Of a stretch of 64,000 nucleotides of DNA, positions 20,881 through 32,698 are shown in pieces (position 1 is the first letter of the stretch; every line of letters starts with the position of its first letter). Under the pieces are notes generated by a model. That model did not search any database. It was not told the DNA's origin and was given only the letters and a program-made list of their open reading frames with translations. Source of the stretch: Basidiobolus meristosporus CBS 931.73 (Eukaryota; Basidiobolomycota; Basidiobolomycetes; Basidiobolales; Basidiobolaceae). The position numbers and the translations under genes are program-made. The stretch is taken from the NCBI GenBank assembly GCA_002104905.1, contig MCFE01000397.1:17806-81805 (forward strand), in the 5' to 3' direction.

Positions 20881-22084
20881 ATTCCATTACTGCAATTTCT
20901 CACCAAATATTGCACTCATTTCTTGTTCTTGCCTTTTGCTATTTTAACACACAAATGAAAGATCATGATTTTCTAACTTTGAAGAGCAACAACCCAAGAC
21001 CCTGACAAGAAATCCACCCAAGAGTATTATGTCATACAGAGCACTTAGTTGCCAACACATGTTTCAAATGACAGCTCATTTGAAGCAGTATTTTAGGAGT
21101 TATGATTAAAGGAGTCTAATAGCCACATATACTAGGCCTTCATTGCTGGGATTACTATGGTCACTTTGATTACATGTACCTCTTGAGCCAGCCAATTAGT
21201 TTGCATGAAGTCCTAACAGGTGCTGCACCTATGTGTAATCTGCACCACTGCAAATTTAGGTTTGTTTCTTGTGTGTTGCTTGCACATATGCCCAAAAACT
21301 TTGATCCTTCATAAATTTCACAAAAATGACTTCCCCAGCTGAGGGCCTAAAAGGGAGCCTCTCTTTCCAGAATCTCTGCACTACAGTTACAAGTTTAAGG
21401 CCTATGAGACTTGCCTTGTATCACTTGAGCTGTTGATTATTCTGACTTCACTTGGTACTATATCAATAAAGAGGCTGCAAAGCTTGCAAGAGTCCAGGCT
21501 AAGTTCAACAAGAAAACTACCACATTTCTGTTGGAGAAGTCCCTTCTAAAAAGCCCTTTTACTCTCAAGACACCCCTTGAGAGACCACTGCAAAAAGCCC
21601 CTTTACTCTAATGACTACAGTTTAGACACCACATTTGGTCTAAAGACCCTTTTTATAGCTCCTACACCACACTTCTTAAAGTTAATGGGGATTTCAAGGT
21701 TTCCATATTAGGAAATATACCCCAGAAGTGAGAGGATTTCAAAATAAGGAAGAGCTACTATCATAGTCAATATAGCCTAAAAGTCAACTGAAGGCCTTTT
21801 GGCTTAGTTTTTGTCTCAACAAAATCAATATTGTCTAAGCATAATTAAGAATTTAACAATTCCTTTCTGGTTTCTACTCAAGCCTATTTTATCTAGCATT
21901 CCCAAGAGCACCAAGCCTAGCCTGCATGACAAGTCAACGCTTTTGCATTTATAGTCAAACCCAGCTATATTCTAGTCCAGCATAGACCAGAATCTCTCTG
22001 ATAATATTTATACCACTCTCTGACAAATTAAGATCCTGCACTTAGCTGTCCCTTGGGTTCATTTAAACCAATAAAGAGCTTATT
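20881..22084. other. About 1.2 kb with no recognised gene
   Basis: No ORF with recognisable similarity and no match to the other repeats in the window that I could find by eye. It is AT-rich with stops in all frames. Two related short blocks (near 21551-21575 and 21590-21615, each AAAAGCCC followed by TTTTACTC or TTTACTC) hint at a local duplication. It may be an unrecognised decayed element. Confidence 0.4.
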
Positions 22085-22439
22085 ATGCTTTCTCTGGGAT
22101 ACAATGTTGTCACAGGAGAAGGATGCCCTCCTAAAAATGTTGGAGAGGAAGCCTTGAAGTACCAGAATAAAGTACAATGTGCCTTTAACTGCATTTGCCT
22201 GAAACTCAAATATAAATTGCTAGTTCAATGCTCAAGTGCAAGACCACCAAGAATGTTAGTAAGGTAATAGAAGATACATACCAGTCATATTCAGCTGTTG
22301 AGAAAATGAATTTTAGACAAAAATGCTTCAATACAAAGATGCAGGCAGGGAAAGTAGTGAAAAATCTAATTAACAGAATTACACTGCTGGTGGATGGAAT
22401 GAAATATATGGTCATACCAGCTACTGATGAGCATGTGAT

Positions 22440-23134
22440 AGTTGTAGTAAGGGTCTTGAAGATATTGCTAGTGATTTGGGAGGGCAAGTAGATTCTGTGG
22501 TGTTCACTCAATGATATATTGAATGTGAAAGTAGTATTTATACTTTTACCTGTTCCTGGCATTACAAATATGTAGAATAGGTTAAGGAAGGTCCCAGGAA
22601 CATGTGTGCAAAGTTTGGGGCTGCTTAGACAACTTTGAGAATTTTGATGCTCTGGGTACCCGGTATTTTGGTGAGAATATCCCAAGTAATTCCAACAAGG
22701 AGTTTAGTCAGTATTCTCTAGGATTTGAAGGTAATGATTTAAGAGCTAAGCTAGGAGAATATTTAGGTAGAATTATGAATTTTTGCAAACTCACACTCAG
22801 CCAAATGTTCATACTGACTGGTCCTAATTTTGACCTAAGATATTGAAACTTGTCTCTAGCTAATGGCTTTGTAAATATAGCAGCAATCATTACATCTGAA
22901 GGATGGTAAACTAAGCTAACTAAGCTATTCTCTATAGCTTCACATATGAAATGATGTCTAATATCTATGTGTGTAGTTATAGCATGAGAAGTTGGACTTC
23001 TATCTGCTTGCATATATCCTTGAGTGTCTTGAAATAAAGTAATAGGCATTTTTTGACATTGGCCTTAATCTGTAAAAAGCTTTCTTGACCGCATTGCTTC
23101 TTTTGTAGCTTCACAGGCCACCATATACCTTAAA
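22440..23134 (-). mobile_element. Antisense copia 3' fragment (RNase H tail plus LTR) inside copia gag
   Basis: Positions about 22440-22791 are the reverse complement of the second-family LTR (compare 51221-51570). They are followed by antisense RNase H tail sequence (22708-23134; FQDTQGY, HIDIRHHFICEAIE). The host gag lacks roughly 110 bp (equivalent to 47175-47285) at this place, so this is a replacement rather than a clean insertion, and I see no target duplication. Confidence 0.75.
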
Positions 23135-23504
23135 TTAGGTATATGAAGAATTAAGAAAATCAAGCACAAATAAGAAAGAAGAAGAAAATGCTTCAATAAG
23201 CAATGATAACCAACAAGGGAGGTCCCTATGACCATACAAAGGCAACAGCAACCTGTTTTGTAACTACTGCAAAAGGAAAGGGCACACATCAGATGGGTGC
23301 TTCAAAAATAAAGATAGTCAGCAGAAAAAGCCTGAATATTGATATGCTACTACAACTGAAGATAGACTCTTCATATCTGCACTAAATATGACCACAAACA
23401 AGGATTCTCAGATGTGGTATATTGACTCTGGAGCATCTTGACACTTTACATACCAAAAAGAACTTTTTACCCAATGTCAAGAAATTCCAATCAACAAGGT
23501 TCTC

Positions 23505-23984
23505 ATGGGTGACAATGGAACACTTGATGCAGTGCAAGATAAAACTATTCAAGTAAATCTTAGCAGCAGTGATGGAAGCAATACACTGACCTTTAAAGAA
23601 ATACTCTATGTACCAGAAATAGCCAAGAACCTACTATCTGTAGGCAAGGCCACAGCAGAGGGACTCAGCTTCAGCTTTGACAATTCTGGATGCAAGATTA
23701 CTAATCAAAATGGTGCCCATATTGCTTTAGGTATCAGAGATCAGAATCAATACAAGTTGACTTATATTCCAACAAATCTTGAAGTCAACATAAGCAACTT
23801 AAATGATGAAACACAAATACTTTGGCACAGGAGATTTGGACACATTAATTTTGATTATTTGCGCAAAATAATCAAAGATCAGTTAGTTTATGGAGTAAAA
23901 TTTATCCCCCAGCTAGTTTGGAGCACTGTGAAGCCTGCATATATGGGAAACAAGCCAGACAACTGTTCAAGAGCTCCGGGTTAA
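23505..23984 (+). pseudogene. Copia protease/integrase N-terminal piece
   Basis: The longest open piece (about 159 aa) of the element at 22085-26540. It continues from the protease region into GDNGTLDAVQDK, the LYVPEIAKNLLSVGKA block typical of copia, and the HRRFGH zinc motif. A stop just upstream within the protease motif and a frameshift at about 23900 break it from its neighbours. Further integrase pieces follow at 24116-24481 (KIWSDNGGE) and 24471-24857. Confidence 0.75.
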
Positions 23985-26540
23985 TCAAAATTAAGAAAAA
24001 ATTAGATCTAATTCACTCAGATCTGTGTGGACCTATGCAAAATTTATCCCTAGGTGGGATGAAGTATTGAATTACTATTATTGATGACTATACAGGATAT
24101 ACATGGGTCAACTTCATGGAGAAAGAGGATAAAGCTCTGTCTAAGCTCAGGGAGTTCAAAGCCATGGAGGAGAGAGAAACTGGTGAGAAAATCAAGAAAA
24201 TATGGTCTGACAATGGTGGAGAATGTACCTCAAAACTCTTCATCCACTTCTGCAAAATTTATGTGATAAAGCAAAAGACTACTGTACCAAACTCCCCACA
24301 GCAAAATAGACTAGCAGAATGTGCTAACAGATCAAAAACTGATATGGCTAGATCTATGATCCATGAACTAAAATTATCCTATGATTTTTGGGCTAATCAG
24401 TTGCCACTGATGTATAACTTAAATATAGGAGTTATAACAAATTACTTTGTAATTCTATTCCACTTGAAGCATGATTTATAACAGAATACTTTGTGATTCT
24501 ACTCCATTTGAAGCATGGTATGAATACAGACCAAGTGCAGAACATCTAAAGATATTTAGGTGTAGAGCATATGCCAAGAAATTGCCCGGAAATCAGTCAA
24601 AATATGAGCCAAAATGTGTAAAATATATATTTTTGGGTTACTGCAATGAGAGTAAAGCATACACACTCTACAATACCAAAGCAAAGAAGCTAATCAAGTC
24701 CAGGGATGTGTTGTCAGATGAAAATTCAGAGTTCTCACAAAAATTGACTTCAGATGATGACAAAAATCTGATCTCAAGTCTACCAATTGTCAGGACTGAT
24801 TCAGAGCTAAACAATGAAAATTTTTTCACTCCAGTGGACTCTACAACCATGGTTTAGCCTGAGTAGTGCTCAGGAATATCCCAGAAGTGATCATTCCTGT
24901 AACAAATGCCTGGAGATCCAAATGCACAAGAAATAGCCCAAATTAGTATAATTATGAGGGTACAAACTTAGCCTATGCCTATTCAGTCCATATTTATGAG
25001 CCCAAGACTGTGAAAGAGACCCTAAATAGCCCTCAGATAGAGGTCTGGAGATCTGCAATGACTGAGGAATATTAGGCTCTGATGGAAAATGATACTTGAG
25101 TCTTAGTCAAATCACCAATCAACCAAATATCAATTGGATGCAGATGGGTCTTCAAGACAAAATACAAGGCTGATTGTAGAATTGGAAGATACAAAGCAAG
25201 ACTTGTGGCCAAAGAATACTCTTAAACAAAAGGACTTGACTATACTGAGACCTTTGTACCAGTAGCCAAGTTTAATTTCATCAGATTAATATTGGCTATT
25301 GCAGCCAAGTATAAGTTTTTATTCATTAATGGATGTAAACTGCATCTTTGAATGGAGAACTTGATGAAGACATGTATATGGACCAGCCTAATGGGTTTGT
25401 TGACCAAGATAACCCCCATTTGGTCTGCAAGCTTAAAAAGTCTCAATATGTTCTTAAACAATCACCAAGAGCCCGGAATAACAAGATAGATTCTTTTTTG
25501 GAATCTTGGAGATTCAAAAGGAGTAATGATGACTAAAGTATATACTATAAGCCAGATAGAGCAAATCCAGTTCTATTAGCTTCATATGTGGATGATCTTA
25601 TTATAGCTGCCAGTAACCTAGAAACATGGAAGAGACTAAATCCATGTTGTCTAAGGAGTTCAAGATATCCAATCTAAGAGAACTCAGTTGTTACTTAGGG
25701 ATTAAGTTATCCATAGATAGAAGTACCTAGAATATTGCCCTAACCCAATCCAAGTATATCCAGCATATACTAAAGAAATACCCAATGGATGACTGTAAAT
25801 CAGCAGCTACCCCAATGGAGACTAACCTTAACTTGGTCAAAACTCAACCAAATCAAGAGAGCTTGGTGCCATCTGAATGCCCTGGCTTTCCTTATCACTC
25901 TATAGTTGGTAGTCTGATGTATATCATGCTTGGAACATGTCCAGATATCTCATATTCAGAGGGAGTAGTCTGCCAACATAATCAGAACTATGGATCTGAC
26001 CATATTACAGCAGTTGAGCGGACTTTGGGATACCTAAAAGAAACTGCTGATACCTGCTTAATATATACTTATAATGATTCAGAACAGGATCTTGTGGGAT
26101 ACTCTGAAGCTGATTGGGGACAAGATTTGGAAGACAAAAGATCCACCACAGGATAACCCTTTCTTTATTATAAAGGAGCAATTTCATGGAACGCAAGAAA
26201 GCAACCAACTGTGGCACTTTCAGCCACAGAGACAGAGCATATGGCAGCCTGTGAAGCTACAAAAGAAGCAATGTAGTTAAGAAAGCTTTTTACAAATTTA
26301 GGCAAATGTCAAAAAACTCCTACTACTTTATTTCAAGATAATCAAGGATGTATATAATCAGATAGGAATCCAACTTTTCATGCTAGTACTAAGCTCATGG
26401 ATATTAGACATCATTTCATACTTGAAGCTATAGAGAATAAGTTAGTTAGCTTGGTTTACTGTCCTTCAGATGAAATGATTACAGACATATTTACCAAACC
26501 ATTAGCCAGAGACAAGTTTGAATATTTTATGTCAAAATTA

Positions 26541-26697
26541 GTGCTGGTCATTTAATCACATTTATCAATGATTATACAAGATACATGTGGGTCCACATTA
26601 TGGAGAGAAAGATAGAAGCTCTGTCTAAGTTCAGGAAGCTTAAAGCCTTGGTGGAGAGAGAAACTTGTGAAAAATTAAGAAAATATGCTCTAACAAT
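26541..26697 (+). pseudogene. Copia integrase fragment (continues at 38607)
   Basis: Encodes the FIDDYTRYMWVHxMERK-like part of the integrase core, equivalent to 48745-48900. It breaks off at AACAAT, and the matching GGTGGAGAATT continuation is found at 38610 beyond a CACTA element, so one copia copy was split by the intervening insertions. Confidence 0.75.
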
Positions 26698-26908
26698 AGA
26701 CTTGTTCCATCATTCCAGCTGATCATAGTGCCCAATAGTGCCATAGCATGCCAGATGGTGCCTGATCATGCCACAGAGTGCCAGATGGTGCCATACAGTG
26801 CCAATTTGGGATCAAAATTGACATGCATATGACCCTAAAATATCAAATTAATAACAAAATATACAGCACTTTCTGGCACTATGATCGATGGCACAATGGA
26901 ACAAGTCT
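26698..26908. mobile_element. 211-bp non-autonomous inverted-repeat element (MITE-like)
   Basis: Ends AGACTTGTTCCAT and, inverted, ATGGAACAAGTCT, with weaker inverted similarity inward to about 35 bp. It is flanked by AAT on both sides (26695-26697, 26909-26911). The interior repeats the word GTGCC many times and has no coding capacity. The 733-bp palindrome at 45933-46665 has the same ends, the same internal word and the same AAT flanks, so both belong to one family. Confidence 0.75.
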
Positions 26909-27355
26909 AATGCCCAATGAAAAATTATTGAGAAGACCCCATCAAAAGGCTGGCATAAAGTTAATGTCCCATGACTGAGAGGTACTGATCTTGTCAGGAC
27001 ACTGTCCAGAGACCATTGAAAAATAATCACACCCTAGATTTCACAAAAAACTTTGTCAAAATTTTTCATCACAACAATGTATAGTGGCTTTGATTGGTTC
27101 CCTGCCAACTTGCTCACTTTCTGATCCTGGACACTCTATTGCCTCCTATGTTTATGTGAGTTGATTAGCTATTGCCTCTTTTCAACACTTCTTACTTCTT
27201 GACTCAACCATTTCTCTTACTTTTCATGCTTACAAATTGATTTATTTCCATTGAAACTTCAGTTGTACCTCAGTTGCCAATTGTATTGACCTATACAAGT
27301 CTCTAAACCCTACACTAACATTAAGTCCAACCCCACACTCAACAAGTAACTCCAT

Positions 27356-29310
27356 TTAAATCCACCACTGAATAAGTATTTCTGCTGTAATGCACTGGTT
27401 CCACAACTTTGGCAGGAACCCAACAGCTTTATGCCACTGTTCATTCACTGGTTCCCACACATCCTGGTCTTCAGCTGGCACTGCAAGGTCTAGCTCCTCA
27501 TTTGCCAGTCTTTGCAATAAATCCTTGCAATATTCCAGTGCGTTTTCATGAGCACTGCTCTTGAAGAGGTGCTGCAACCTCTTGGTGTGCCTATTAATGT
27601 TCCAAAACTCCACTGAAGGCATTGTGATAGTCTTTTGAGCTCTCAATGTTGTAGCATTGTCTGTCAGTGGGATCTCCACTCTGTCAACAATGGAGGCTGT
27701 GGAGGCTGTGGTAGACATATTGTTTTTTTCAGCAAACTCATCTACCTTGCTGGAGTGTAGCTCAACTGGCTGTGCTTCCAACTCTTGTGAAAACAGCTGT
27801 TTTTTTGTTGGTAATTTTTCTTGGCTATGATGGGATTCAGTCTGTTCCTGGCTTGCAGCATTAATTGGCAAGAAGTGCAGTTTTTTTTTCATGCCTCCCT
27901 GTCTCAGGCTTAGGCAGATATTTTTCCCTTAACCTTTTCCTTTATCACTGCCAGGTCTTTCACTGCTACTTTGTCTGAGTGCTTCTTGTAAAGAACTACG
28001 TTTTCTCCTGGATAAATTCTGCTTGGACCCATCTGTTTTGGCCTGCTTGTCACTTGCTGGCACTCTTCTGGTAACCTGACGTTTCTTTTCAGCTTGTATT
28101 GAGCTCTCAACTGTAGTTGTGATGGGCTCCTGTAAAAGTAGCTGGTTTTTATCACTGCCAGGTTCTTCACTGCTAATTTGACTGGGTGCTTCTTGAGTGG
28201 TACTACGCTTTTTCCTCAATAAATTTTGTGCTGGTGCATCCATGTCTGCCTGCTTGTCCTCAATTGGTACTCTTCCAGCTGCCTGACGTCTCTTTGACGC
28301 TTGTCTGGAGCTTTTGGCTCTGCTTGTAACAGGCTCTTGAGGAAGCCGCTGGTTTTTAGCCATGGCACCCTTGTTCTTCTGCCTTTGATAGTTTCTGCTA
28401 TTCTTAAGATACTTTCTTAGCATACCAATGCTGGCCCAAAATCTGTTTGCCTGCTTGAATCCAGGATAATGCTCATGGAACAAGTCCAGTGCATTCTGCT
28501 TGGCCTTGAGTTCCTGATGGTCCCATGGTATGCCAGCCTTAAGGTGATGGCATGCTAGACTTCTGATGGCCTCTTGTATATTGGCCCACTCTTCATTATT
28601 GCACTCAACGGCTTCACGGATCTTCAATGACTTTTGATTTTTAGGCTTTGGTATAAACACCCATTGTCTCCCTCTCATGCTGTGATAAGCTTTTCCGTGG
28701 GCTTTATCTTTGGGCACTGTTGTTGTGCTTCAAAGGCTGTACAGTGTTCCTCTGCTGTTACATTGGGAAATGGCTCAATTCTTGGCTGTGACATTGAGCC
28801 ACTTGAGTTCCTTCTTTGCAGCAAAGTTACTGCTTTCTCTACCTGGGATTTTGATTGCTCTACATGTATTATTCACTCATCCTGTTTCTGGACTACTTCC
28901 TGATTTCTCTGGGCCATTGCATCTATCCTATCAGCCACTGCACCTAATTGCTTCATTAATGCTTTAGTATGAGCTGACAACATACTTGCTAATATAGGTG
29001 GTGGTGATGTTATCATGGCCACTTGCTGATCTTCAACAGAGGGTACTGCATTTGCTACATTCTCATCTGCCTGAGCATAGCGGTCAGCTTGTGGCTCTGC
29101 AGAGGTTCTCAAATGCCTACTTGACTGAGAGCCTGAGGAGTCAGCATTATTACCTTCAATGTGCACACTGTCCACAGGGCCTTTTTTGAATGTAGCCCTG
29201 CTTGTTGCACTGAATGTCAAAGCAAGCTGTTGTCCAACTGTTCTTCTGTTGCTGTCAGAGGTGGGGTTTGGTTGAGAACCAGACAACTTTGCTTTATTTT
29301 TTGGCAGCAT
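27356..29310 (-). pseudogene. Transposon accessory protein gene, divergent to the transposase, broken
   Basis: Starts at the ATG at 29310. Three open pieces in different frames: 28873-29310 (145 aa; polar, ends with a likely coiled coil rich in Ala/Gln/Arg), 27929-28717 (262 aa) and 27356-27892 (178 aa). The middle piece has a tryptophan-containing helical region (28400-28620; WANIQEAIRSL..., WASIGMLRKYL) followed by two tandem basic repeats of about 62 residues, each ending in a KKRS/RKRS cluster, an EA(P/L)xQxSSExPGSD block and Gln-rich spacers. Lysine/arginine clusters suggest a nuclear DNA-binding protein, perhaps the counterpart of TNPA that binds CACTA ends. This is inference; I do not recognise a named domain. 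Interior stops make it a pseudogene. Confidence 0.6.
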
Positions 29311-29469
29311 ATATATGGAAGTGTGTCAAACCAAAGGGGAAATTGTGTTACATATACGTGTGCATGTGGTGCCACAACTTTATTTATAATGCTTACTATG
29401 GTGGGTCATCATTGAATCTTACATTCATGCAAGTGCAATGTCTCAAATACAAGACTGTCTTGAGTTCAC
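29311..29469. promoter_or_regulatory. Bidirectional intergenic region of the CACTA element
   Basis: The 159 bp between the divergent ATGs of the accessory gene and the transposase. It includes TATATATG-like and TTTATTTATAA-like AT tracts near 29309-29316 and 29381-29390. The corresponding sequence is kept in the older copy at 1865-2030. Its promoter role is inferred from position only. Confidence 0.45.
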
Positions 29470-30833
29470 ATGAGTATTGACCAAAAAGTGATATAATTGC
29501 GTTACGTTGTTGAAGGTCAAACTGTTTGCCCCATAGACAAGACTACTTTGACTCAACACCGTAAGAGAAGAGAAAAAAGACCATGTGGCTATTGTGGCAA
29601 TCCTCTCAGCCATGAAGCACGCAGACAGCATAGGGAGTATTACAAGGATCACGGCCAGTGTTTTGCCAGCCAAGTCATATTTGACCATTCATTGGTCACC
29701 ACTGTAATAACATTATCTTGCTGGCCAGCTGATACTTCTATATTGGCACCTGGCCATCTTTGTCACCTTGCACAAACTGAGTCAGGTGAGTTTGTGATGC
29801 CTTTAGGCTCACCTCAGCCTTCTGAATATGGCATACAGAGTGATAGCTCTGACAAAGAAGGCTCACTGATGGATTTTGAGCCTATCTCCCTTAGCAACAG
29901 TACCACATATGAGCCTGGTCAAATCCCTATATGCAATGAGACAACACCTGTTGAAACAAATGCCAAGGATACTTTATGGAGCCAAGTGAGCCCAGTAGTC
30001 CATCTACTGGTGAATGATGTGATGATGTGGCTAGAGAAGTGGCGCATTTCCACTAATATCAGTAATGGGGGCTTTGAGGATTTATTACTACTTGTTGCCA
30101 AAATTGTACTGGGATGCAACTTACCATGTACATGGCACAAGTGGACAACTGTCATGCAGCTGGCAACATATAATCCAGAGACTGTCCTGATTTCAGCATG
30201 TGTTAACAGTTGCATGGCATTCATATCCAAAATGCTACCATTGCAATGTGCCCAAATTGTCAGGAATCCACCACCATTGAGGGAAAACATTGTTCACACT
30301 TCAGATATATTCCGGTCATACCCCATCTGAGGAAGCTGATATACTCCAACAAATATTGCAAAGCTATACAGTACCGCACTCAGTATCAATTAAGTGCAAA
30401 CATTTCTAATATATTTGATGGCAAACATTACAAATAGCTAAGAAGCAAGGGCTACTTTGAAGGTATGTATGACCATGCCATTGCTTTAGCACTTGATGGA
30501 TTCTCATTAAACAAGTACTCTACCAGCAAATTCTGCTGTCCACTGATTCTCATCAATCTTAATCTGCTGCCCATCTCACAGTGTCAGAGCAATAATCTGA
30601 TGGTAGTCTCACTGGTGTGTGGGCCTAAATCACTGTCTAACCTGGATAGCTACCTGTATCCATTCCTGATTGAATTTTGTATGCATTCCAGCAGGATAAC
30701 AGTAAATGGTTGTCATGTAAAAGTGCATATTACTATCTGCATTGGAGATACCCCAGCCATCAGCAAGAAAGCAGGTTTTTCCGGGCATAATGGACGGTAT
30801 TGCTGTTGAATGTGTGAGATTCAGGGGAATTAC
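29470..30833 (+). pseudogene. Tnp2-like transposase, 5' part (Transposase_21 family)
   Basis: From the ATG at 29470 a stop follows at 29494, then a 277-aa open piece to 30330. It begins with a zinc-ribbon-like region (CGYCGNPLSHEARRQH) and continues to CPNCQESTTIEGKHCSH and the diagnostic Tnp2 segment FRYIPVIPHLRKL...AIQYRTQYQ..., then IFDGKHYK, ALALDGFSLNK and GDTPAIS near 30750. These are hallmarks of the basidiomycete-type Tnp2 transposase domain. A frameshift near 30210-30330 and a stop at about 30436 disrupt it. The gypsy element inserted at 30834 separates it from the remainder at 36740. Confidence 0.78.
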
Positions 30834-31354
30834 TGTCATGATCACATGACAACCATGAACACCCATGCCAAGTTTCAGCTTCCTAGCTCAATATCTAAGA
30901 GATTCCTTCTGGAACCTTCTACCACCTTCCAGAAAGTTCCTGACCATTCCAAACCATAGTTACACAATGGAACATTCCATGGAAGCTTTCCATTGTATTT
31001 TTCATAGTCAAGTACCATATAAGGAAATACCAGATCACATGACTTAGTCACTTGATTAGGTGACCCAATCCATTTCCCCATCCTGTCTCTGTACCATGTC
31101 ATCTATGTCATTATCCCCAGCACCATTGCTGTGCCTCACCCCACAACCCCATTAGTATTAGCTAATATCTCTTGGCATCAGTATAGCCAAAAAGTATATA
31201 TAGTCCTACCCCCCCTTAAGTATTCCTCAGTCTGATAAACACAGGTCTTGAATAAACAGCCTTGCCTTGAATCCTGCCTTGTCTTGATGGTCCACACCTA
31301 AGTCCTTTCCTGCCATGCCTAGCTTTTCCTCCTGCCTTGTGTCTATTCATAACA
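30834..31354 (+). repeat. 5' LTR of the nested chromovirus
   Basis: 521 bp. Near 31195 it contains AAAAAGTATATATAGTCC, a likely TATA box, followed about 70 bp later by the block TTGAATAAACAGCC shared by all LTRs of this family. Confidence 0.93.
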
Positions 31355-31760
31355 GTTTTATCAGACTCTCCTGACTTACCTGTGGATCCCTGCCTTCTGC
31401 CCAAAGTTTGAAGAAAACTTGTAAAAGGAATACTCACCGTAAGTATCACCCATCATCTTTCCCTAGTCTTGTCCTATAAAGGCAAAGATACTTTATCTTT
31501 GTAAAACTATTGGTCAAAGCTGCATTCACTTTATTACCCTGCTGGTGGAGTTTACAGTTGTTACAGTATTGGAAGCTTTAGTGCAATACTCTATCAAAGG
31601 ACGTCAAAACCAGTACCTTCTGAAGTGACGCTAACTTATTTAAGTTGGGGATTGTGGCTCAATAGATGTATGCTTGGCATACTAGTGGCTTTACAAACCC
31701 ACAATCTAGTTTAGTATATTCCAGTATTCCTTGCAAGTTCATCCGCCTTCCTTGGCTACC

Positions 31761-32693
31761 ATGTCCAACCTAGAGCTGAACTTTGCCCAGCTCATGGCTG
31801 CCTTTACCCAACTGCAGCAAGACCATGCAGACCTCAGAAACACTCTTGCTCAGTTCCAGAACCAAAGTGTCCAGCAAACTAGCCATGTCCCAGTCTACTA
31901 AGAACCCAAGTATACTCCTGCTACCAAGTTCAATGGCTCTCAGAATGAATTCCGTGGCTTCATCAACATGGTGAAGAACAATCTTGCACTCCAGCCCAAC
32001 CGGTACACCACTGACCAGGCCAAAGCTGGTTTCATCTCCAACCTGCATACTGGTACTGCTCTCAAGTGTTTCTCCCCATTAGTGGAGACCAACTCTCCCC
32101 TCCTCAGAGACTACCAAGCTTTTCTCACTGAAATGGAGCTAACATTTTGTAACCTTGACCAAGCCAGAACTGCTGCCAACAAGATCAAGACCCTCAAGCA
32201 AGGGAACAAACCAGCATCAGTCTAAGCCTCAGAATTCTGACAACTCTCCAGTGACCTCAGCTCCTGGGGTCAAGCAGCCTTGATTAGCCAATTCCAAGAT
32301 GGCCTCAATGATGAAGTTTGTGATCTACTACTCACACTCCCAGATTGAGATACATTGGTTGAAGCTATGCACCAAGCAATCCGGTGTGATAACAGACTAT
32401 TCCAGAAGAAGCAAAAGAACCGTCAAAGACACATTCCTGTTGCAGTCCCAGCCCCTCCTGCCCCCCAAGTCACTCCAGAAGATCCTATGCAGATTGATAG
32501 TACCAAATACAGGAAACTATCAAAGAGTGAAAAGTCCAGACGTCAACAAGCCAACCTCTGTCTATACTGTGGCCAACCAGGTCACTTTGCCAAGTCCTGC
32601 CCCAACAAGAAGTCCAGCTTCAAGCTGATGCAGTCCTCCAGTAACCAACCTGACTCAGATCTGTTGGGAAACTCCAATGTCCAGTTGCACTGA
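31761..32693 (+). pseudogene. Chromovirus gag, four in-frame stops
   Basis: Structural capsid protein of the retrotransposon. The ATG at 31761 opens MSNLELNFAQLMAAFTQLQQ, followed by a capsid-like region (FRGFINMVKNNLALQPN..., MELTFCNLDQARTAANKIK) and a CCHC knuckle (CLYCGQPGHFAKSCP) near 32560. In-frame stops occur at about 31900, 32223, 32238 and 32346. Otherwise the frame is continuous to the TGA at 32691. The sister element at 40167-45529 lacks the stop at 32223 (SMYASEF there), showing that it arose by point mutation. Confidence 0.85.
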
Positions 32694-32698
32694 CAGGC

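Larger units (their letters stand above)
22085..26540 (+). mobile_element. Ty1/copia element (second family), 5'-truncated and decayed, with internal antisense fragment
   Basis: Runs from gag (22085-22440, resuming 23135) through the CCHC knuckle (CNYCKRKGHTSDGC, near 23260), protease (WYIDSGAS near 23420, here with the catalytic Asp), the integrase HHCC region (WHRRFGH, 23820-23980), the DDE core (24000-24480), RT (25100-25720, YVDDLI-type box lost to VDDLI near 25590) and RNase H to about 26530. No LTR is attached at either end. The gag is interrupted at 22440-23134 by an antisense LTR-plus-tail fragment of the same family. Coding sequence is broken in at least a dozen places. Confidence 0.8.

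Noticed and set aside
20881-22084. Possible host gene in the 1.2-kb gap between copia pieces
   Set aside because: No open frame longer than chance, no splice-supported coding pattern, and composition like the surrounding repeats.
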